A DNA stretch of 64,000 nt, taken from the NCBI RefSeq assembly GCF_963259705.1, contig NC_081852.1, positions 62,072,359-62,136,358 of the forward strand, in the 5' to 3' direction. Numbering within the stretch: the stretch's first letter is position 1; every line of letters starts with the position of its first letter. The position numbers and the translations under genes are program-made. This DNA is from Myotis daubentonii (lineage: Eukaryota > Chordata > Mammalia > Chiroptera > Vespertilionidae). Shown here in pieces: positions 33,654-45,611 of the stretch. Under the pieces are notes generated by a model. The model worked only from the letters and a program-made list of their open reading frames with translations. It made no database searches and was not told the DNA's origin.

Positions 33654-34515
33654 ACACTGACTAGAAGTGCAGATGCTAATAGAAAGCAGAGTGTCTGTGG
33701 GCAGTTCTGTGTTGTTTTAGATTCTCCACAGGCAACGTCCCTTGGCCTGGACGAGGCTCCCACACCCTGGGGTCCCTTCCATCTATTGATCTGCTGCGAC
33801 CCCACCCTCCCTACACCCTCCGGGGCTCCTCCCTGACCCTCCCTCCTCCTCAGGCGGACTCCCACCCTCCCCCATTCCTCCCCATGGCACGGACCTGTGT
33901 CTCCAGATCAGCCCCGGGACTTCTAGAATCTAGACTGTCCATAGGCTTCTGTCCCACAGGCATTCCGGTCGCCGTGAACCCAAACCAAGCCACAGCCTGG
34001 CTCTCCCTCCTGTCCATGCTCCCTGCACAGGCGAGGAGGGAGGAGGGAGAAGGGGAGGCTGGTGGGTGGGAGCCGGAGCCGGAGCCGAAGCCGGGACGGG
34101 CAGTTCTGCTTAGAAGGTGGGTGTTACTAAGGCACATCTGTGTGTAGGGAAGGACCCATCCGCTGGAGGCTTTCCCCACGAACGCCCTATTTCTGCTCCT
34201 CTGACTTCCTGCCTCCCACGAGATTTTTAAGTTCCTGAAAAGGCATCGCTGTTATGAAAACACTGGGAGAAGGCGGCCAAATGTTGCAACACAGAAAAAA
34301 GCAAACCCAGTGAAGAACTTTCTAGCAAAGTTTCCATAACCTCAGCTGAGGGAGCGGACTGTCCTGCCCCAGCAAACCTCGGCCTCCGGAGGATGGAACA
34401 AACCGGTTTTAAACTAAAGCTGTCCGGGTGCAGGGATACGGAGACTTACCGTGCGCGGCGCACCAGCCGGAGAGCACGCGCTTTCATTACCAAGAAATGA
34501 AATTTCCTATAAATT
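33654..34515. other. Intron 3, no recognised feature
   Basis: The sequence right of the minisatellite is unique. A small 'ggagccggagccggagccg' triplet run occurs at 34070-34090. Confidence 0.45.
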
Positions 34516-34530
34516 GATGTCTGTCTTACT

Positions 34531-34799
34531 TTTTTTGTTAATCCTCACCCGAGGATACTTCTCCACTGATTTTTAGAGAGTGGAAGGGAGAGGGAGAGAC
34601 AGAGAGTGAGAGAGAGAGAGAGAGAGTGAGAGAGAGAGAGATGTGAGAGAGACACATCGATTGGTTGCCTCCCACACACGCCCCGACCAGGGCCAGGGAT
34701 CAAGCCTGGAACTGAAGTGCGTGCCCTTGACCGGGATCAAACCCGGGACCCTTCAGTCCACGGGCCAACACTTTACCTACTGAGCCAAACCGGCTAGGG
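34531..34799 (-). mobile_element. VES-related SINE, 'gaggat' tail subfamily
   Basis: The minus strand begins 'gccctagccggtttggctca' at about 34799 and ends 'tcctcgggtgaggattaac'. A duplication of 'tgatgtct..ctta' flanks it (about 34516 and 34800). The middle includes a second copy-like segment, 'gggtttgatcccggtcaagg' next to 'ccaggcttgatccctgg', and a (GA)n stretch. Confidence 0.87.
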
Positions 34800-35015
34800 C
34801 TGATGTCTTATTTTCTTAATGCGATGTTTTCAGTTGCTAAAATTCAACCTATAACCTTTGAAAACACAATTTACATAGGACAAAATTCCATAGATTGTAT
34901 GTATATCCTCAACATAAAGGTAAAGAAAAAAAAAAACTCTAAAGGCGATGAGGGTAATATTTAATTAAATAAAAATTTGAAGTTCACTGACATTAACATA
35001 TAAAAATCAAGGTCA

Positions 35016-35202
35016 GCCCAGCTGGTGTGGCTCAGTGGTTGAGCATTGACCTATGAACCAGGAGGTCACAGGTTCGATTCCCGGTCAGGGCACATGCCCG
35101 GGTTGCGGGCTCAATCCTCAGTGTGATTCTCTTTCATCATTGATGTTTCTATCTCTCTCTCCCTCTCCCTTCCTCTCTGAAATCTATAAAATTATATTTA
35201 AA
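35016..35202 (+). mobile_element. VES SINE, full length but internally shortened
   Basis: The head 'cccagctggtgtggctcag' and the B-box 'ggttcgattcccggtcaggg' are intact. The segment between 'caatcctcagtgtg' and 'attctctttcatcattg' is shortened. It is flanked by aaaatcaaggtca (35003-35015) and aaaattaaggtca (35203-35215). Confidence 0.94.
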
Positions 35203-35379
35203 AAAATTAAGGTCAAAGAGCAAATGATACACTGGGAAAAGAATTGTCAGCGTGAACTTCATGAATCAAGAAACAAAAGGCGTTCACACTAAGATGAACG
35301 TTAGCTTGGTAATCACGAGAAAGCACGAATCCCCCGTGGCTGTGTGGGAACACACATGGATTTATACTCAACTGCATCC

Positions 35380-35640
35380 TCACTCGAGGGACCGTGGCAT
35401 TTATCAGCTTGGCAAAGACAAAAGAGACATTCCGCGTTGATGAGGTTTCGGGAGAGTGGGCGGAAGGGAGGAAATTTATGCACCCTTTGGTAGAGCAGTT
35501 TGGCAATAAATATTAAAACTATTAAACCTATTTATACCCTTTGACTCAGCAATTTCACATCAGGGATTTATGCGAAGGGAAGTAGCTAATGTGTATTCAT
35601 TGCAATGTGGCTCTGGTTTCACTGAAGATGCGCTAGTGAA
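35380..35640 (+). repeat. Old L1 fragment
   Basis: 'gtagagcagtttggcaat', 'accctttgactcagcaattt', 'cacatcagggatttatgcg' and 'tgtattcattgcaatgtgg' follow a phrase common in old L1 elements (cctttgacccagcaattccacttctaggaatttat). It is strongly diverged. Confidence 0.55.
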
Positions 35641-35896
35641 TAGTAACTAAGAGTCGGGAGCAGTGCTGGGCGCAGGGGAGATCACGGGCGGGGTGGGGTG
35701 ACAGACCCCCTGCTTGCCCTTCCTCTGGACCCGGATCTGAGCCGCAGAGAGGCAAGTGGCCGTGACAGCCCACGGCAGGAGTGCTCGGGGCTGGAGACCA
35801 CGCGGAGGCCACACACCAGTCCTGCGCTTCATGGGAGAGGAGTGGGGAGCCCACAAAACAGAACAAAACAGGCAGCGCTCCGCCCAAGCCACAGGG

Positions 35897-36000
35897 TGAG
35901 AGTGTGTGTGTGTGCACGCGTGTGTGCATGTGCATGTGTGTGTGTGTGCATGTGCGTGTGTGCGTGTGTGTGCATGTGTGCGTGTGTGTGTGTGTGCGCG
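35897..36000 (+). repeat. (TG)n compound microsatellite
   Basis: TG repeats are interspersed with CA, CG and 'gcatgtgc' steps over about 100 bp. It resembles the tract at 25973-26110 and is likewise Z-DNA-prone. Confidence 0.9.
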
Positions 36001-36029
36001 GACTCCGAAGGAAAGTTCCTTTTACAACT

Positions 36030-36158
36030 GGAAAAAGAAAGGGGGACTGAGGAATGGGGAAGGAGAGAGAGAGAGAAATAGAGGGTGGGCGGGGGGACAC
36101 AGGAGAGAAATCGCGGGTAGGTTGACCCTTAACCACTGAGCCACGCTGGCCGGGCCCT
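36030..36158 (-). mobile_element. VES SINE remnant, middle deleted
   Basis: The minus-strand head 'ggcccggccagcgtggctca' (to 36158) and the C/T-rich 3' part (seen as 'gagagagagagagaaataga') are present. The B-box and 'gatccccagt' body between them are missing. Confidence 0.7.
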
Positions 36159-36159
36159 G

Positions 36160-38640
36160 TTCCCTTCCTTGCGTGGGGTTTGTACGGCCAAGACCGACAG
36201 CCGTGATGTCCACGGAGAAAGGATGACACCTGTGCCCAGTGAGAGTTCATGTGCTCAGTGCCAATCCCCCCAGTGGAAGGGAAAGGGCAGGGGCTGTGAC
36301 AGGCAGGCAGAAGCCGAAGTGTGAGAAATGCTTCTTTGAAACCGAAATCGGATCTGGGTCCGATTAGACAAAGAAGGAAGCAGGCGCTCCTGGTTCAGGT
36401 GCCCCGGCTCCTTGGAATTGCACGGATCAGAGGCCAGATACGTCCCCCGGGCGGCCGCCTCTCGATGGCAGGACCTGGGACACATAGGCCAGAAGCTGGT
36501 GGACGAGGCACAGGAGGGCACTGGGTGTCCGGAGGAGGTCTCTGCGGGAGACGTGGCCGCGCCACGCCCGGAGCCTCCGGGAGCGGGAGCGATGCGTGGG
36601 CGTGAGGGTCGCTGCCCCAGGCCTTTCCTCGGCCCGGGTGGGCGGTGGAAACTGTCCTCTTGCAGGTCTAGCTTCTCCAGATCGGAGTCTGCGTGGAGGA
36701 GGCTGAGGCTCCGAGGGCAGCGGGGCAACGTGCAGGGCAGAGCGCATGAGGCAGGAGGCTGTTTGTTCGCCTGTTTCTCGCCTCTGAGGCTCCACAGTGT
36801 GAAAGCGCACGAACCCAGCAGCCTCTCCCGGAAACCGAAGTCGCTGCCGGGAGGCCTGTCTGCTCTGTGGATAGAAAGCAGCCCGGAAACGCGGTGAGGG
36901 CCTGAAGGCGGAAGGTGTGGGCAAACGATGGGTCGGCCTTCCAGGCAGAGCCCCGGAAGGAACGCCAGTGAGTCTGCCGCACGCCCGCCCTGTCTGTGGC
37001 GGCCGGGACACAGGGACGGCTGAGAGACGCCCAGCCCAGCCCGTGGGCGGAGGGCTCACTGTCCAAGAGCCCAAGGGATCCGCACGAGCCTCCTCCATCC
37101 CAGAGGAGGACTGGCTCAGGGGGGCTAAGGCGTTCCCCCAGGACGCACAGCGAGGGCGGAGGCCACCCTGCACCCGAGAGCTTAGTTCCATGTGAGACCT
37201 CAGAGGCTCACAGGCCAATGGCCCCACACAGGGAGCATTTTCAGGGGGGAGGGCTGGGCGGCAGAGCTTCACACCGGCCTGTTCTCTGCCTCGTGCAGGG
37301 GCCTGGGATGTGCAGTCAGTGACCCGGGGCCTGTGGCACTGCCGGGCTGTTTTCTCTTTCCTTTTCCAATGACAGCCTCGTAGATTTAGGACGTTTGCTT
37401 TTCTGCCTGTAGAAACCTACGGGACTGGTTTTGGGGGTTTTTCTCAGTGACCTCGATTCCCGCTAACCTGAGTTCATCTTTTTGAAGATCACGTGTACGT
37501 AGCAGGGTCCTTAGGTAGCGGAAGTTTAGCCTTTCAGAGTCATCGCGCTGAAATGCATCCGTCTCCCCGTCTCTTCCATTGCACAAGGATTTTTACTTGC
37601 TTTCCTCGTTTCATCAGCGCAGCTCCACGGATGCCGCGGGTTTGGGGTTCTGGGCCTCAGACTCTGAACGCGGAGCTCCCATCAGAGGGGGAGGAGCAGG
37701 AAAACCTCCTTCCTGGTCACCTGGGCCTTTGGGTGAAACCCCCGCGGGTGGGAGGCGGCGGGGAAGACTCCGGACCCAGACACCGCGTGTGGGCGCAGAG
37801 CACCTGCAGCCTCGGGGGCGCGAGTCAAGGATCATCTTCCAAAACCTGGAATTCTCTCTTTGGCCCAAGAAGGCGTCCTCTGGGCTCCTGCCAGGACCAC
37901 CGGGGGCCTGGCCCGGTTCCAGGGAGGGGCGGCCGACCGACCCACGAAGCCCTCGGGGGTTTTGATCGCTGGTCCACCTTCCGAGCAGGCGGACCAGAGG
38001 CCCCTCATGACGGAGGGTCCCGGTCACAGCCGAGGGGCGAGGCGGTTCACGCTCAGGGAGGGAGCTTTCGATCCTGGAGGGGAAGCGTTTCCTGGAGTTA
38101 CTCAGGCCCAACCGCTCCGAGGCTGCAGCAAAGGATGCTCCGGCCGATTTCCGTGATGGACAGCTCGCGCTGCTGGAGCGGCCGTTGCCGGGGAACTGAG
38201 AGCTCCCGGCTGGGGAGCAGTCGGACACGGATGGCCCGGCCTCGCCAGCGGACTTCGCTGCGCCCAGTGCGTCGTTTAGCTTTGCGGGATCCTCTCAGCC
38301 CGGAGCGGTCTTCGCCGTGGCCTGTCCACGGGGTGGAGCGTGGTCTCCCGGTTCCCACCCGATGTCCTGAGCGGAGCAGGCGGTCGGGACGGGTGAGGCG
38401 GCGTCCTCCGCAGGACAGGGACCCGTGGCGTGGGATGTTGGGGGTGTCGCCGTCGCCTCCCTGACCATCAGACTGTGCCAAAGGAGCAAGCTCTGAGCAA
38501 ACCTCTGTAACACCAGGCGTCAAGCAGGCGGGGAGGGGAGCACGGCAGAGGGAGGGAGCGGCTGGGGCACGGTTAAGGCGCCGCTCTCAGCAAGACCGTC
38601 CGCTAGAGGACCGCCCAAGCGCTCTCACCGGTCAAAACAT
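36160..38640. other. Intron 3, GC- and CpG-rich unique sequence
   Basis: CpG density is high from about 37610 to 38480 ('gcgtcgtttagctttgcggg' lies inside). Open frames up to 323 codons are present on both strands with no recognisable domain. It may be an intragenic CpG island. The segment 37385-37610 is AT-richer and repeat-free. Confidence 0.4.
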
Positions 38641-38647
38641 TGACGTC

Positions 38648-38863
38648 TGCTGGCCGGTGTGGCTCAGTGGTCGAGCGTCGACCTAGGAACCAGGAGGTCA
38701 CAGTTGGATTCCCGGTCAGGGTACAGGCCCGGGTTGCAGGCTCGATCCCCAGTGTGGGGGGTGCAGGAGGCAGCTGATCAATGATTCTCTCTCATCATTG
38801 ATGCTTCTATCTCTCCCTCTCCCTTCCTCTCTGAGATCAATAAAAATATATTAAAAAATATAA
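38648..38863 (+). mobile_element. VES SINE, full length
   Basis: The copy runs from 'tgctggccggtgtggctcag' to 'gagatcaataaaaatatatt'. The A and B boxes and 'gatccccagtgtgggggg' are clear. Confidence 0.93.
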
Positions 38864-38869
38864 AGAGCA

Positions 38870-39860
38870 ACGATGGCAGCCTCTCCAAGCCCCCCTGCCC
38901 CCACCCCAGGATACCTTTTATCTCAGTCAACAATGGAGATCGCGCGTCAGAGCCGTATGCATCCCACATCCGGAAACATGGCACCTGTAGCCCCCCAATC
39001 CCGCCCACAGGACGGTGCCCTGAGCAGCACCTGAGTCTATTAAACATGCGCTACCAGAGCGCATTAGAGCTCATTGGGATGTTTCTTGGAAGGCGAGCTG
39101 TCCACTCTGTTTCCTGTGAGTGGTGTCCTGTTAACACGTGTGAGGGTTTATGGCATATTGTTGTCATCTTATCGGACAATCTGTTCTGGAATTTGACCTC
39201 TAACTCCCGAGGGGTGCTGATGGGAGATGAGCGGAGCGAGCACATGGGAGAAGAGAAGTGTTTGGGTAACTGTAACTCGCAGCAGCCGTATCCTTCCTAG
39301 TCCACAGTCCGGAGCGACATAAACTGTAAAGTGTTGCAAACATGTGAGGAGCCACCAAAGAGATGCTACTTTAGCGGCCAGTTGCTCCCCGAGGTAGGGT
39401 CGCCGGAGCGGAAGCAGCTAGAGCCCAGACGAAACCCTCCCCACGGAGGCATCTGAAACCGGGGGGGATATTTACAGGGCGCAGATGTGCGCTGAGATCA
39501 TCTCTGAGAATTGTCCCCCCTGTGACCATTTTAACGGGGTTTCACATAAAGTACCGGCCTCGCCAGGAGGCACAGGAACCCTCTGCTTTCCCGGGGCCGC
39601 CCTCCCCATCCTCTAGTCCCAGATCACAAATGCCACCTGCAGTGGCTCCCGGTGCATGTGCTGAGCCCCGCTTTCCTCCTCCCTGTCTCGCAGACATGTC
39701 GAGCCTCTGGGAGAAACGAACGCCGCACACTGCAACCCGCTCTGAACTCGGAGCACCCACCCCGTGCTCGTTTAACCGTCGGTACTAGCCAGACAATCTC
39801 ATCACCATTAGCACGGGTTCTAGCAGATACAGACAAACATCCTTTAGGAGACAAAGATGT
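38870..39860. other. Intron 3, no recognised feature
   Basis: This is unique sequence between two VES copies. No exon or RNA gene is recognised. Confidence 0.45.
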
Positions 39861-39867
39861 CTTTTTG

Positions 39868-40092
39868 GTTTGGTTTTGTTTTTTAATATATTTTTATTGA
39901 TTTCAGAGAGAGGAAGAGGGAGGGAGAGAGGGGTAGAAACATCAATAAGAGAGAATCATCAATCGGCTGCCTCCTGCACGCCCCCTACTGGGGACCAAGC
40001 CTGCAACCTGGGCAGGTGCCCTGACCAGGAAATCGATCGGTGACCTCCTGGTTCATGGGTTGATGCTCAACCACTGAGCCACACTGGCCGGC
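39868..40092 (-). mobile_element. VES SINE, full length
   Basis: The minus strand starts 'cgccggccagtgtggctcag' and ends 'tcaataaaaatatattaaaa'. Flanking segments 'gacaaagatgtctttttgg' (about 39849) and 'gagaaagatgtgtttgggg' (about 40093) look like a diverged target duplication. Confidence 0.92.
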
Positions 40093-41290
40093 GAGAAAGA
40101 TGTGTTTGGGGACAGCAGGTAGTGTGTGTGTCCACATTGGACTGAATACACGTGTCCCGGTAGCAGGAGGCTGTGTTTCTCCTCTTTCCTGTGATGTTAG
40201 GATTAATTTAACTCCCTGGCCCAGTGGTAAGGGGCTCAGCCCTTGTACTTCAATGCTTGCGTTTGAAGATGTTCCCCAAATTGGAGCAGTGTCTCTCCTG
40301 GGACCAGGCGGGAGGATGGCCCGAGTGAGTGCAGTGGAAGGGCTTGCTGCTGTTCTGGATTTAGGGCCTCAAAGTCTTCCGGAGTCAGCATTTCTGCGTC
40401 CCTGGAGAGCTCTCCGAGAAAGGATGAGGAAGAAACCCAGCGGCTGTTGCTACAGACCGTGGTCCGAGCTTGTAGACGGACCCTGGTCCCACCTTCCCCC
40501 GATAAAGAAAGCTCACCAGCGACACAGTCGGAGACTCCAGGCCCAGACCCCGGCGTCTGGGTTAGCCCCGGCTGCTGCGTTTCAGGTCGTTGCCGATGCT
40601 GCTTCGGGGGGTGGGGCAGAGGCGTTGCCTCGGCCGCATGCGGTCTTGCTGGGGAGGCTGGACCACAGCCGTCCCGGGATTTTTAGACTATGATGTGTGA
40701 TTTCTTTTTAAATGTGGATGAGTGTATATATTAGTGTGCATTCTTGGAATTCACCCAGACACCAGGGATGTTTTTGCTCAGAAAACCGATCATCTGGTGA
40801 CCAGACTATCTCCAATGTTAAAAAATCTGAGCTTAGCAACAAGGAAGAGGAATCTGGGCTCCGTGTGCTGCTCCGTGTTCCCTGAGCGGCAACACATGTC
40901 CGTGTCCCAGACCCGCCAGGAGCGCGGTACAGCGACGGTGTGTGTGTGTGGGGGGGGGGGGGGGCGGGGAGCAGACGTGCAAGGAGTGTGCAGACTCAGA
41001 CACGGTGTCGGGGCCTGGGTTTCGTCTTCGCTTCTGGAAAACATCGTGTGAGTGGGCAGTTCACCTCCCTGACACCAGGTGTCCGCTGGGCCTGTGGGAG
41101 GCGGTCCTTTCCAGGACTTCCTGTGTGACAGACAGGCCACCTTTAACACACGTGCTCTCTCCTGCATTGGTCTGGATTGAGGTGAGCTGCCAGAATTGGT
41201 CACCGGTCCATGGCTGTGGGTGGTCCCATTCATTTAGGTTCTACAATGGTCACTGATGTTAAATTAAGTGTGTAGCCAACCTATTGAAAG
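40093..41290. other. Intron 3, no recognised feature
   Basis: Unique sequence with a G run at 40950-40963 next to a short TG tract. No gene is seen. Confidence 0.45.
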
Positions 41291-41293
41291 TGG

Positions 41294-41497
41294 TTTTTTT
41301 AAAAAAATATATATTTTTTTTATTGATTTTAGAGAGGGAAGAGAAAGAGAAGGAGATAGAAACATCAGTGATGAGAGGGAATCATTCATTGGCTGACTCC
41401 TGCACACCCCCTACTGGGGATGGAGCCCACAACCCGGGCCTGTGCCCTGAGTGGGAATCAAACCCTGACCTCCTGGGTCGATGCCACGCCGGCCGGA
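41294..41497 (-). mobile_element. VES SINE, 5' part shortened
   Basis: The minus-strand head is 'ccggccggcgtggcatcgac', so the A-box 'tcagtggttgag' is deleted. The B-box, body and tail 'tctaaaatcaataaaaaaa' are present. Confidence 0.88.
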
Positions 41498-41578
41498 AGA
41501 AAGCAGGTTCTTGTGATTAAACTCATTAAACTCGAGAGGAATGAAGCTGACCCAGCCTACAGGGCTGGTGGCTTTGGA

Positions 41579-41608
<30 letters not shown>
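41579..41608 (+). repeat. (GT)n microsatellite
   Basis: Uninterrupted GT repeats, about 12 units, end in 'gcgtgt'. Confidence 0.9.
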
Positions 41609-41609
<1 letters not shown>

Positions 41610-42226
41610 TCTGTGCAGGCAGAATTCCTTCGGGTGTTAGGGGGTGGAAAACCACTCGGCCTGCTTAGAGGAGAGGGGAGACGGTTCTGCACCGCGTGCC
41701 TGGTGAGCGGGGTGCCAGTTGCTTTGGGCACGGCCGCCGCCAAGGGCTCGGGTGACCTTGGGGCCCTGTCTCCCGCCGTGTCGTGGTTGGGTCTCCCGCT
41801 GGGACGGTCAGGAAGGCTGTGAGCATCCCGCACCCCCACTCTCACCTTTGGAACCTCAGGGGAAGGGTGTCCGCTGCCCCAGGGTCTCGCAGCAGAGTCT
41901 TGAGGGGGCTGCCCACCGGCCTGGGTTCAGCACGTGCCCCTCCCTGACCCATCGCTGTAGCCAGGAAGCTGGTGTCACTCTGCCCAAGCTTGGTTTTCAA
42001 GACGATTCCTGTGAGTGTGGGTGGGGTCAGAACCACCTGATGCATTCAGAATAGAGTAACGGTCCGTTGGAGTGCGGGGCTAAGGGACCAGCAGGAGGGG
42101 AGGGGGAGGATTGATGGATAAAAGGGAAAGGATGATGGGAGCAGCAGCGGTGGAGGTGTGAAGATCGAACCTGGATGAGATGCATTGAAAAGATATCCAG
42201 CAAGCATTTAAAATCTGTAACACACA

Positions 42227-42440
42227 CCCGGCCGGCGGGGCTCAGTAGTCGAGCATTGACGCATGAACCAGGAGGTCGCGGTTCGAATGAAGTCAGGGCG
42301 CAGGCCCGGGTTGCAGGCTCATCCCCAGTCGGGGCCGAGCAGGAGGCAGCTGATCCATGATTCTCTCTCGTCATTAATGTTTCTCTCTCTCTCCCCACTT
42401 CCCTTCCTCCGTGAAATCAATAAAAATATATTTTTTAATA
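42227..42440 (+). mobile_element. VES SINE, full length
   Basis: The copy runs from 'cccggccggcggggctcagt' through a slightly decayed B-box ('ggttcgaatgaagtcaggg') to 'gaaatcaataaaaatatatt'. Confidence 0.91.
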
Positions 42441-42732
42441 AATAAAAGTAAAAATTGAATGAGGCCCTTCAGTCCAGTGGCAGGTACTTGATGCTTCGAT
42501 AGAGTTTATGCCCAAACTCCTTTCCTCGCGGACTTCCGTGAGCACGTGTGTTTGTGTTTCTATATTTGTTCAAAAGAGAACCCCTGAAATCTGTAAAACA
42601 TCATTTTCCTTGGCCGAAGCACACCTACATTCCACAGGAATTTCACTTTACTTGCTTTTTATAAAACACAGTTAAAACGCCTGTCGCGGTCTTACCTTCG
42701 CTTTGCTATTAGTTACAGTTGGACAGGGACAT

Positions 42733-42796
<64 letters not shown>
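42733..42796 (+). repeat. (CT)n microsatellite
   Basis: CT repeats with three TTT interruptions are not part of a recognisable SINE. It is polypurine-polypyrimidine sequence of about 64 bp. Confidence 0.9.
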
Positions 42797-43249
42797 GTTG
42801 CAATTCTTTGGGGTAGATGATGGGAGGATGGCATATAGCATTCATCCTCGTATCGAAGGGAGAATGCTCTCTAGGGCCTGCTGGGAATGACCGTGACGCT
42901 GACCGATGGGATACAGTCACCCTCCTGTTCGGTGTTAAGGTGAGAAGCACCCTGCCAGCGTTCCCCGCGGCTTTTACCTTATCAGCCGCCGGCCCGCCGC
43001 CCTCTCCCTCTCTCCTTCTGTTTGCCGGCTCCTTCCCTGAGGAAAAGTGGAGCCAGGCACGCATCTCATTGTGCTTCACAGATGTTGTTCTTTACAAATC
43101 GAAGGCAAAAGCCTCCACTCACGGGAAGATACTGACTCGCTTCGTGGCAGCGCCGGCTTCGTGGCGGAGGTCTGGCACCAAGCCCGCCATGTCTCTAAGG
43201 ACACGGGGCTTCCACGGGACATGTCCAGTTACGGGTGTCACAGTCCAGG

Positions 43250-43369
43250 CCCTGCCCGGGTGCTCAGTTGATTGGAGTGTCGTCCCAGTATGTCGAGGTG
43301 GCAGGTTCGATCCCTGGTCAAGGCACATACGAGAAGCGACCAATGAATGCGTAATGAGTGGAACACAAA

Positions 43370-43407
<38 letters not shown>

Positions 43408-43440
43408 CCCCCCCCCTCTAAAATCGATTAAAAAAAAACA
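43250..43440 (+). mobile_element. VES-related SINE, older short subfamily
   Basis: The head is 'gtgctcagttgattggagtg', the B-box 'aggttcgatccctggtcaa', followed by 'ggcacatacgagaagcgacc', 'aatgaatgcg', a (CT)n run and 'aaaatcgattaaaaaaaa'. It is the same subfamily as 17516, 24268 and 46395. Confidence 0.87.
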
Positions 43441-45395
43441 CAGATGCCACAGTGTAAGGGCCTTTTATCCAAGACGTTTGGCGGTTGAGATTTACTGTAG
43501 AAAAATGTTACAGGAACCAGTGCGAAAGTTTGCACGTATTAGTGAGATCACATGGTGTCTGCAGAGGCCAAGGGAGGGGGAGGAGGGTGGGTGAAGGTGG
43601 CAACTGGGGGACGTCTGCAATAGTGTCAACATGAACATTTTAACGAAAAGAAGTTTACCCATAATTCCCCAGGGTTCTACCATCGGCAGCCTGTGAGGTA
43701 AGGGGGAGATGTCGAATGGAGACGTGTTTCCCTGCTGTGGTTGGAGGACTGAGGCTCAGTGTGACCCTCGGGACAAGGCCCGGGCAGCATCGCACAGAGT
43801 CCCGGGCTACGGCACTGCCGGGCGGGACCTCGGTCAGCGGGAAGCCAGGAGCCCTGCGGCCCAGCGCTCAGCGGTGAGGAGGCGTCCCGGGGCCCCGGCT
43901 CCCTGCCTCCGCCCGCCCCGCGGCCTCGCCAGGAGCTGGTATTTTTAGCCGAAGGTTCTGCTTTGGAGCTCAACTGCAATTTTACTTTCATTGCCGTCTT
44001 ACGTCTGTAATTTTGGGGGAAAGTTTTTAAAAATACCTCCTCCCCACGCTAGCAATTATCCCAACCGGAGGGGCCTCGCCTTCGGGTTGCGAGAGGGAGA
44101 CGGTGCACGCTGGGCTGTCCGCGCCTCGGATCGCAGGGTGGGGCGCGCACAGTGGGAAAGGGAGGCTGTCGGGCTCGGCCATGTCATCGGATAGTCATGA
44201 ACTTCGTGCAGAAGTATAGCCCGCGGACGCGGGGGAGGGCCAGGCGGCAACCGTCCGCAAGGCCGAGATCTGGAGTCAATTAACGGGAAACAAATTAGGC
44301 AGCGATTACGGCGAGCCTGTTTGCTTTCCGAAAGGTCTCGAGAGGAAGCAAGCGTCCTCCGCAGGTAGCAGCAGTCCCGGGGGTGACTGCGCTTCGGAGC
44401 GGAATCTCTGCACCTGGGGGCGATCTCCAGCCGCAGGAGCAGCCGCCCCCCGGGACATTGCCAAGTGTCACGGCCGCGGCCCGTTCCCAGAGGGGACCCG
44501 CACGGCCTGGGCAGGCCTGGGCTCCGTGCTCATGCCCTTTGGGCTTCGTCCCATTCGCCTCCGGGCGTCCCGGGTGCTGCTCACGTAGGCCCGGACCGCC
44601 ACGCCCCGCAGGCCTCCGCCCAGGCCAGGAGCAGCACCCTCTCTCTCGGCCTTCCGTGGCCTCATCGATAGGAGCCCTTGGCTCTCTGATCGTTCTGGTC
44701 CCTGCTCGCTTGGCCCACTCAGCCGTCAGCCCCCGAGGCCTGTCGATTTGCTCTGAGGACGGTTCCTTGGCTCTGTCCGTTGTCACCACCGCCGTCGTCG
44801 TATCTGGCCATTACGCCCAGGCCTTCGCCGGCAGCCCAGGTTGTTCATCTCGGGCTGCATGGCTAACTAGTAAAATAGCAGCAGTGGACGCTCTCACAGT
44901 CCGGGGGGGTGGGGGGGCAGGCGTTTCCCATCAGGGCCCTGGTCTGCAGGCGGCCCTCCCTGAGCGGCTCCAGCAGGGGCCCTCACTGCTCCACGTCCAG
45001 GGGTCGCTGGCAGCCCCTGGTGATTCTCGGCTCCCGCTGCGTGGCTAAGTCAGGGACAGCCACTCAGGAGCGTGGCCGCTGCCCTCACCCCCGGTGCTCG
45101 TGCGCCGGCGGAGCTGGTTGCGGGGGACCCCGATGAGGTCTGCTTCGGGGCAAGGCCTGTCCTGCCAATCTCAGCAGCAGGCATTCGTAGGTGGCCTTTC
45201 CCTGTCTCTGGGCTCCTCACGCCCCCTCACCCCCATCATCTCATGCCTTGAAGTCCTTTTTTCTTACTTTTTCCTGAATTGTCCTGAACCGCCCCAGACC
45301 ACACCTCCATGTGGTCGGTCTGAGCACATTGGGGTCCTCAGCCTGGAAGGCAGGCACTTTTACGAGGGAGACCAGGGATTCGACCACCCCTTTCC
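43441..45395. other. Intron 3, with a CpG-rich block at 44060-44680
   Basis: No repeat is recognised. The block 44060-44680 is rich in CpG ('gtcacggccgcggcccg' at 44468) and contains several open frames without domains. Confidence 0.45.
43930..44350. promoter_or_regulatory. Candidate conserved noncoding element
   Basis: The segment 43935-44060 ('ttttactttcattgccgtc', 'cgtctgtaattttgggg', 'ctagcaattatcccaacc') and 44260-44340 ('gagtcaattaacggg', 'acaaattaggcagcgatt') are AT-rich islands with TAATTA/CAATTA cores beside CpG-rich DNA. This is the sort of arrangement seen in developmental enhancers. It is inference without conservation data. Confidence 0.3.
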
Positions 45396-45396
45396 C

Positions 45397-45611
45397 ACCC
45401 GCCTGGCGTGGCTCAGTGGTTGAGTGTCCGCCTATGAACCAGGAGGTCACAGTTCCATTCCCGGTCAGGGCACAGGCCCGGGTTGCAGCTGGATCCCCAG
45501 TAGGGGGCGTGCAGGAGGCAGCCGATCCGATTCTCTCTCATCATTGATGTCTCTCTCCCTCTCTCTCCCCCTCTTCCTTCCTCTCTGAAATCAATAAAAT
45601 AAATAAATAAA
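45397..45611 (+). mobile_element. VES SINE, full length
   Basis: The head 'cccgcctggcgtggctcag' leads to a (AAAT)n tail after 'gaaatcaataaaataaat'. It is flanked by gaccacccctttccc (about 45379) and gagacccctctccc (about 45612), a diverged duplication. Confidence 0.92.

Noticed and set aside
32208..33836. 542-codon forward open frame (with companions of 392 and 341 codons in the other frames)
   Set aside because: It is a translation of the 32/33-bp minisatellite. All three frames are open because the unit has no stop, and unit-length variation shifts the frame many times. No protein family fits.
36427..37272. 281-codon minus-strand open frame
   Set aside because: No domain, and the frame overlaps other equally long frames. 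It is compositional.
37493..38464. 323-codon forward open frame
   Set aside because: GC-rich composition suppresses stops on both strands here, and the protein is rich in Arg, Gly, Pro and Ser with no recognisable fold.
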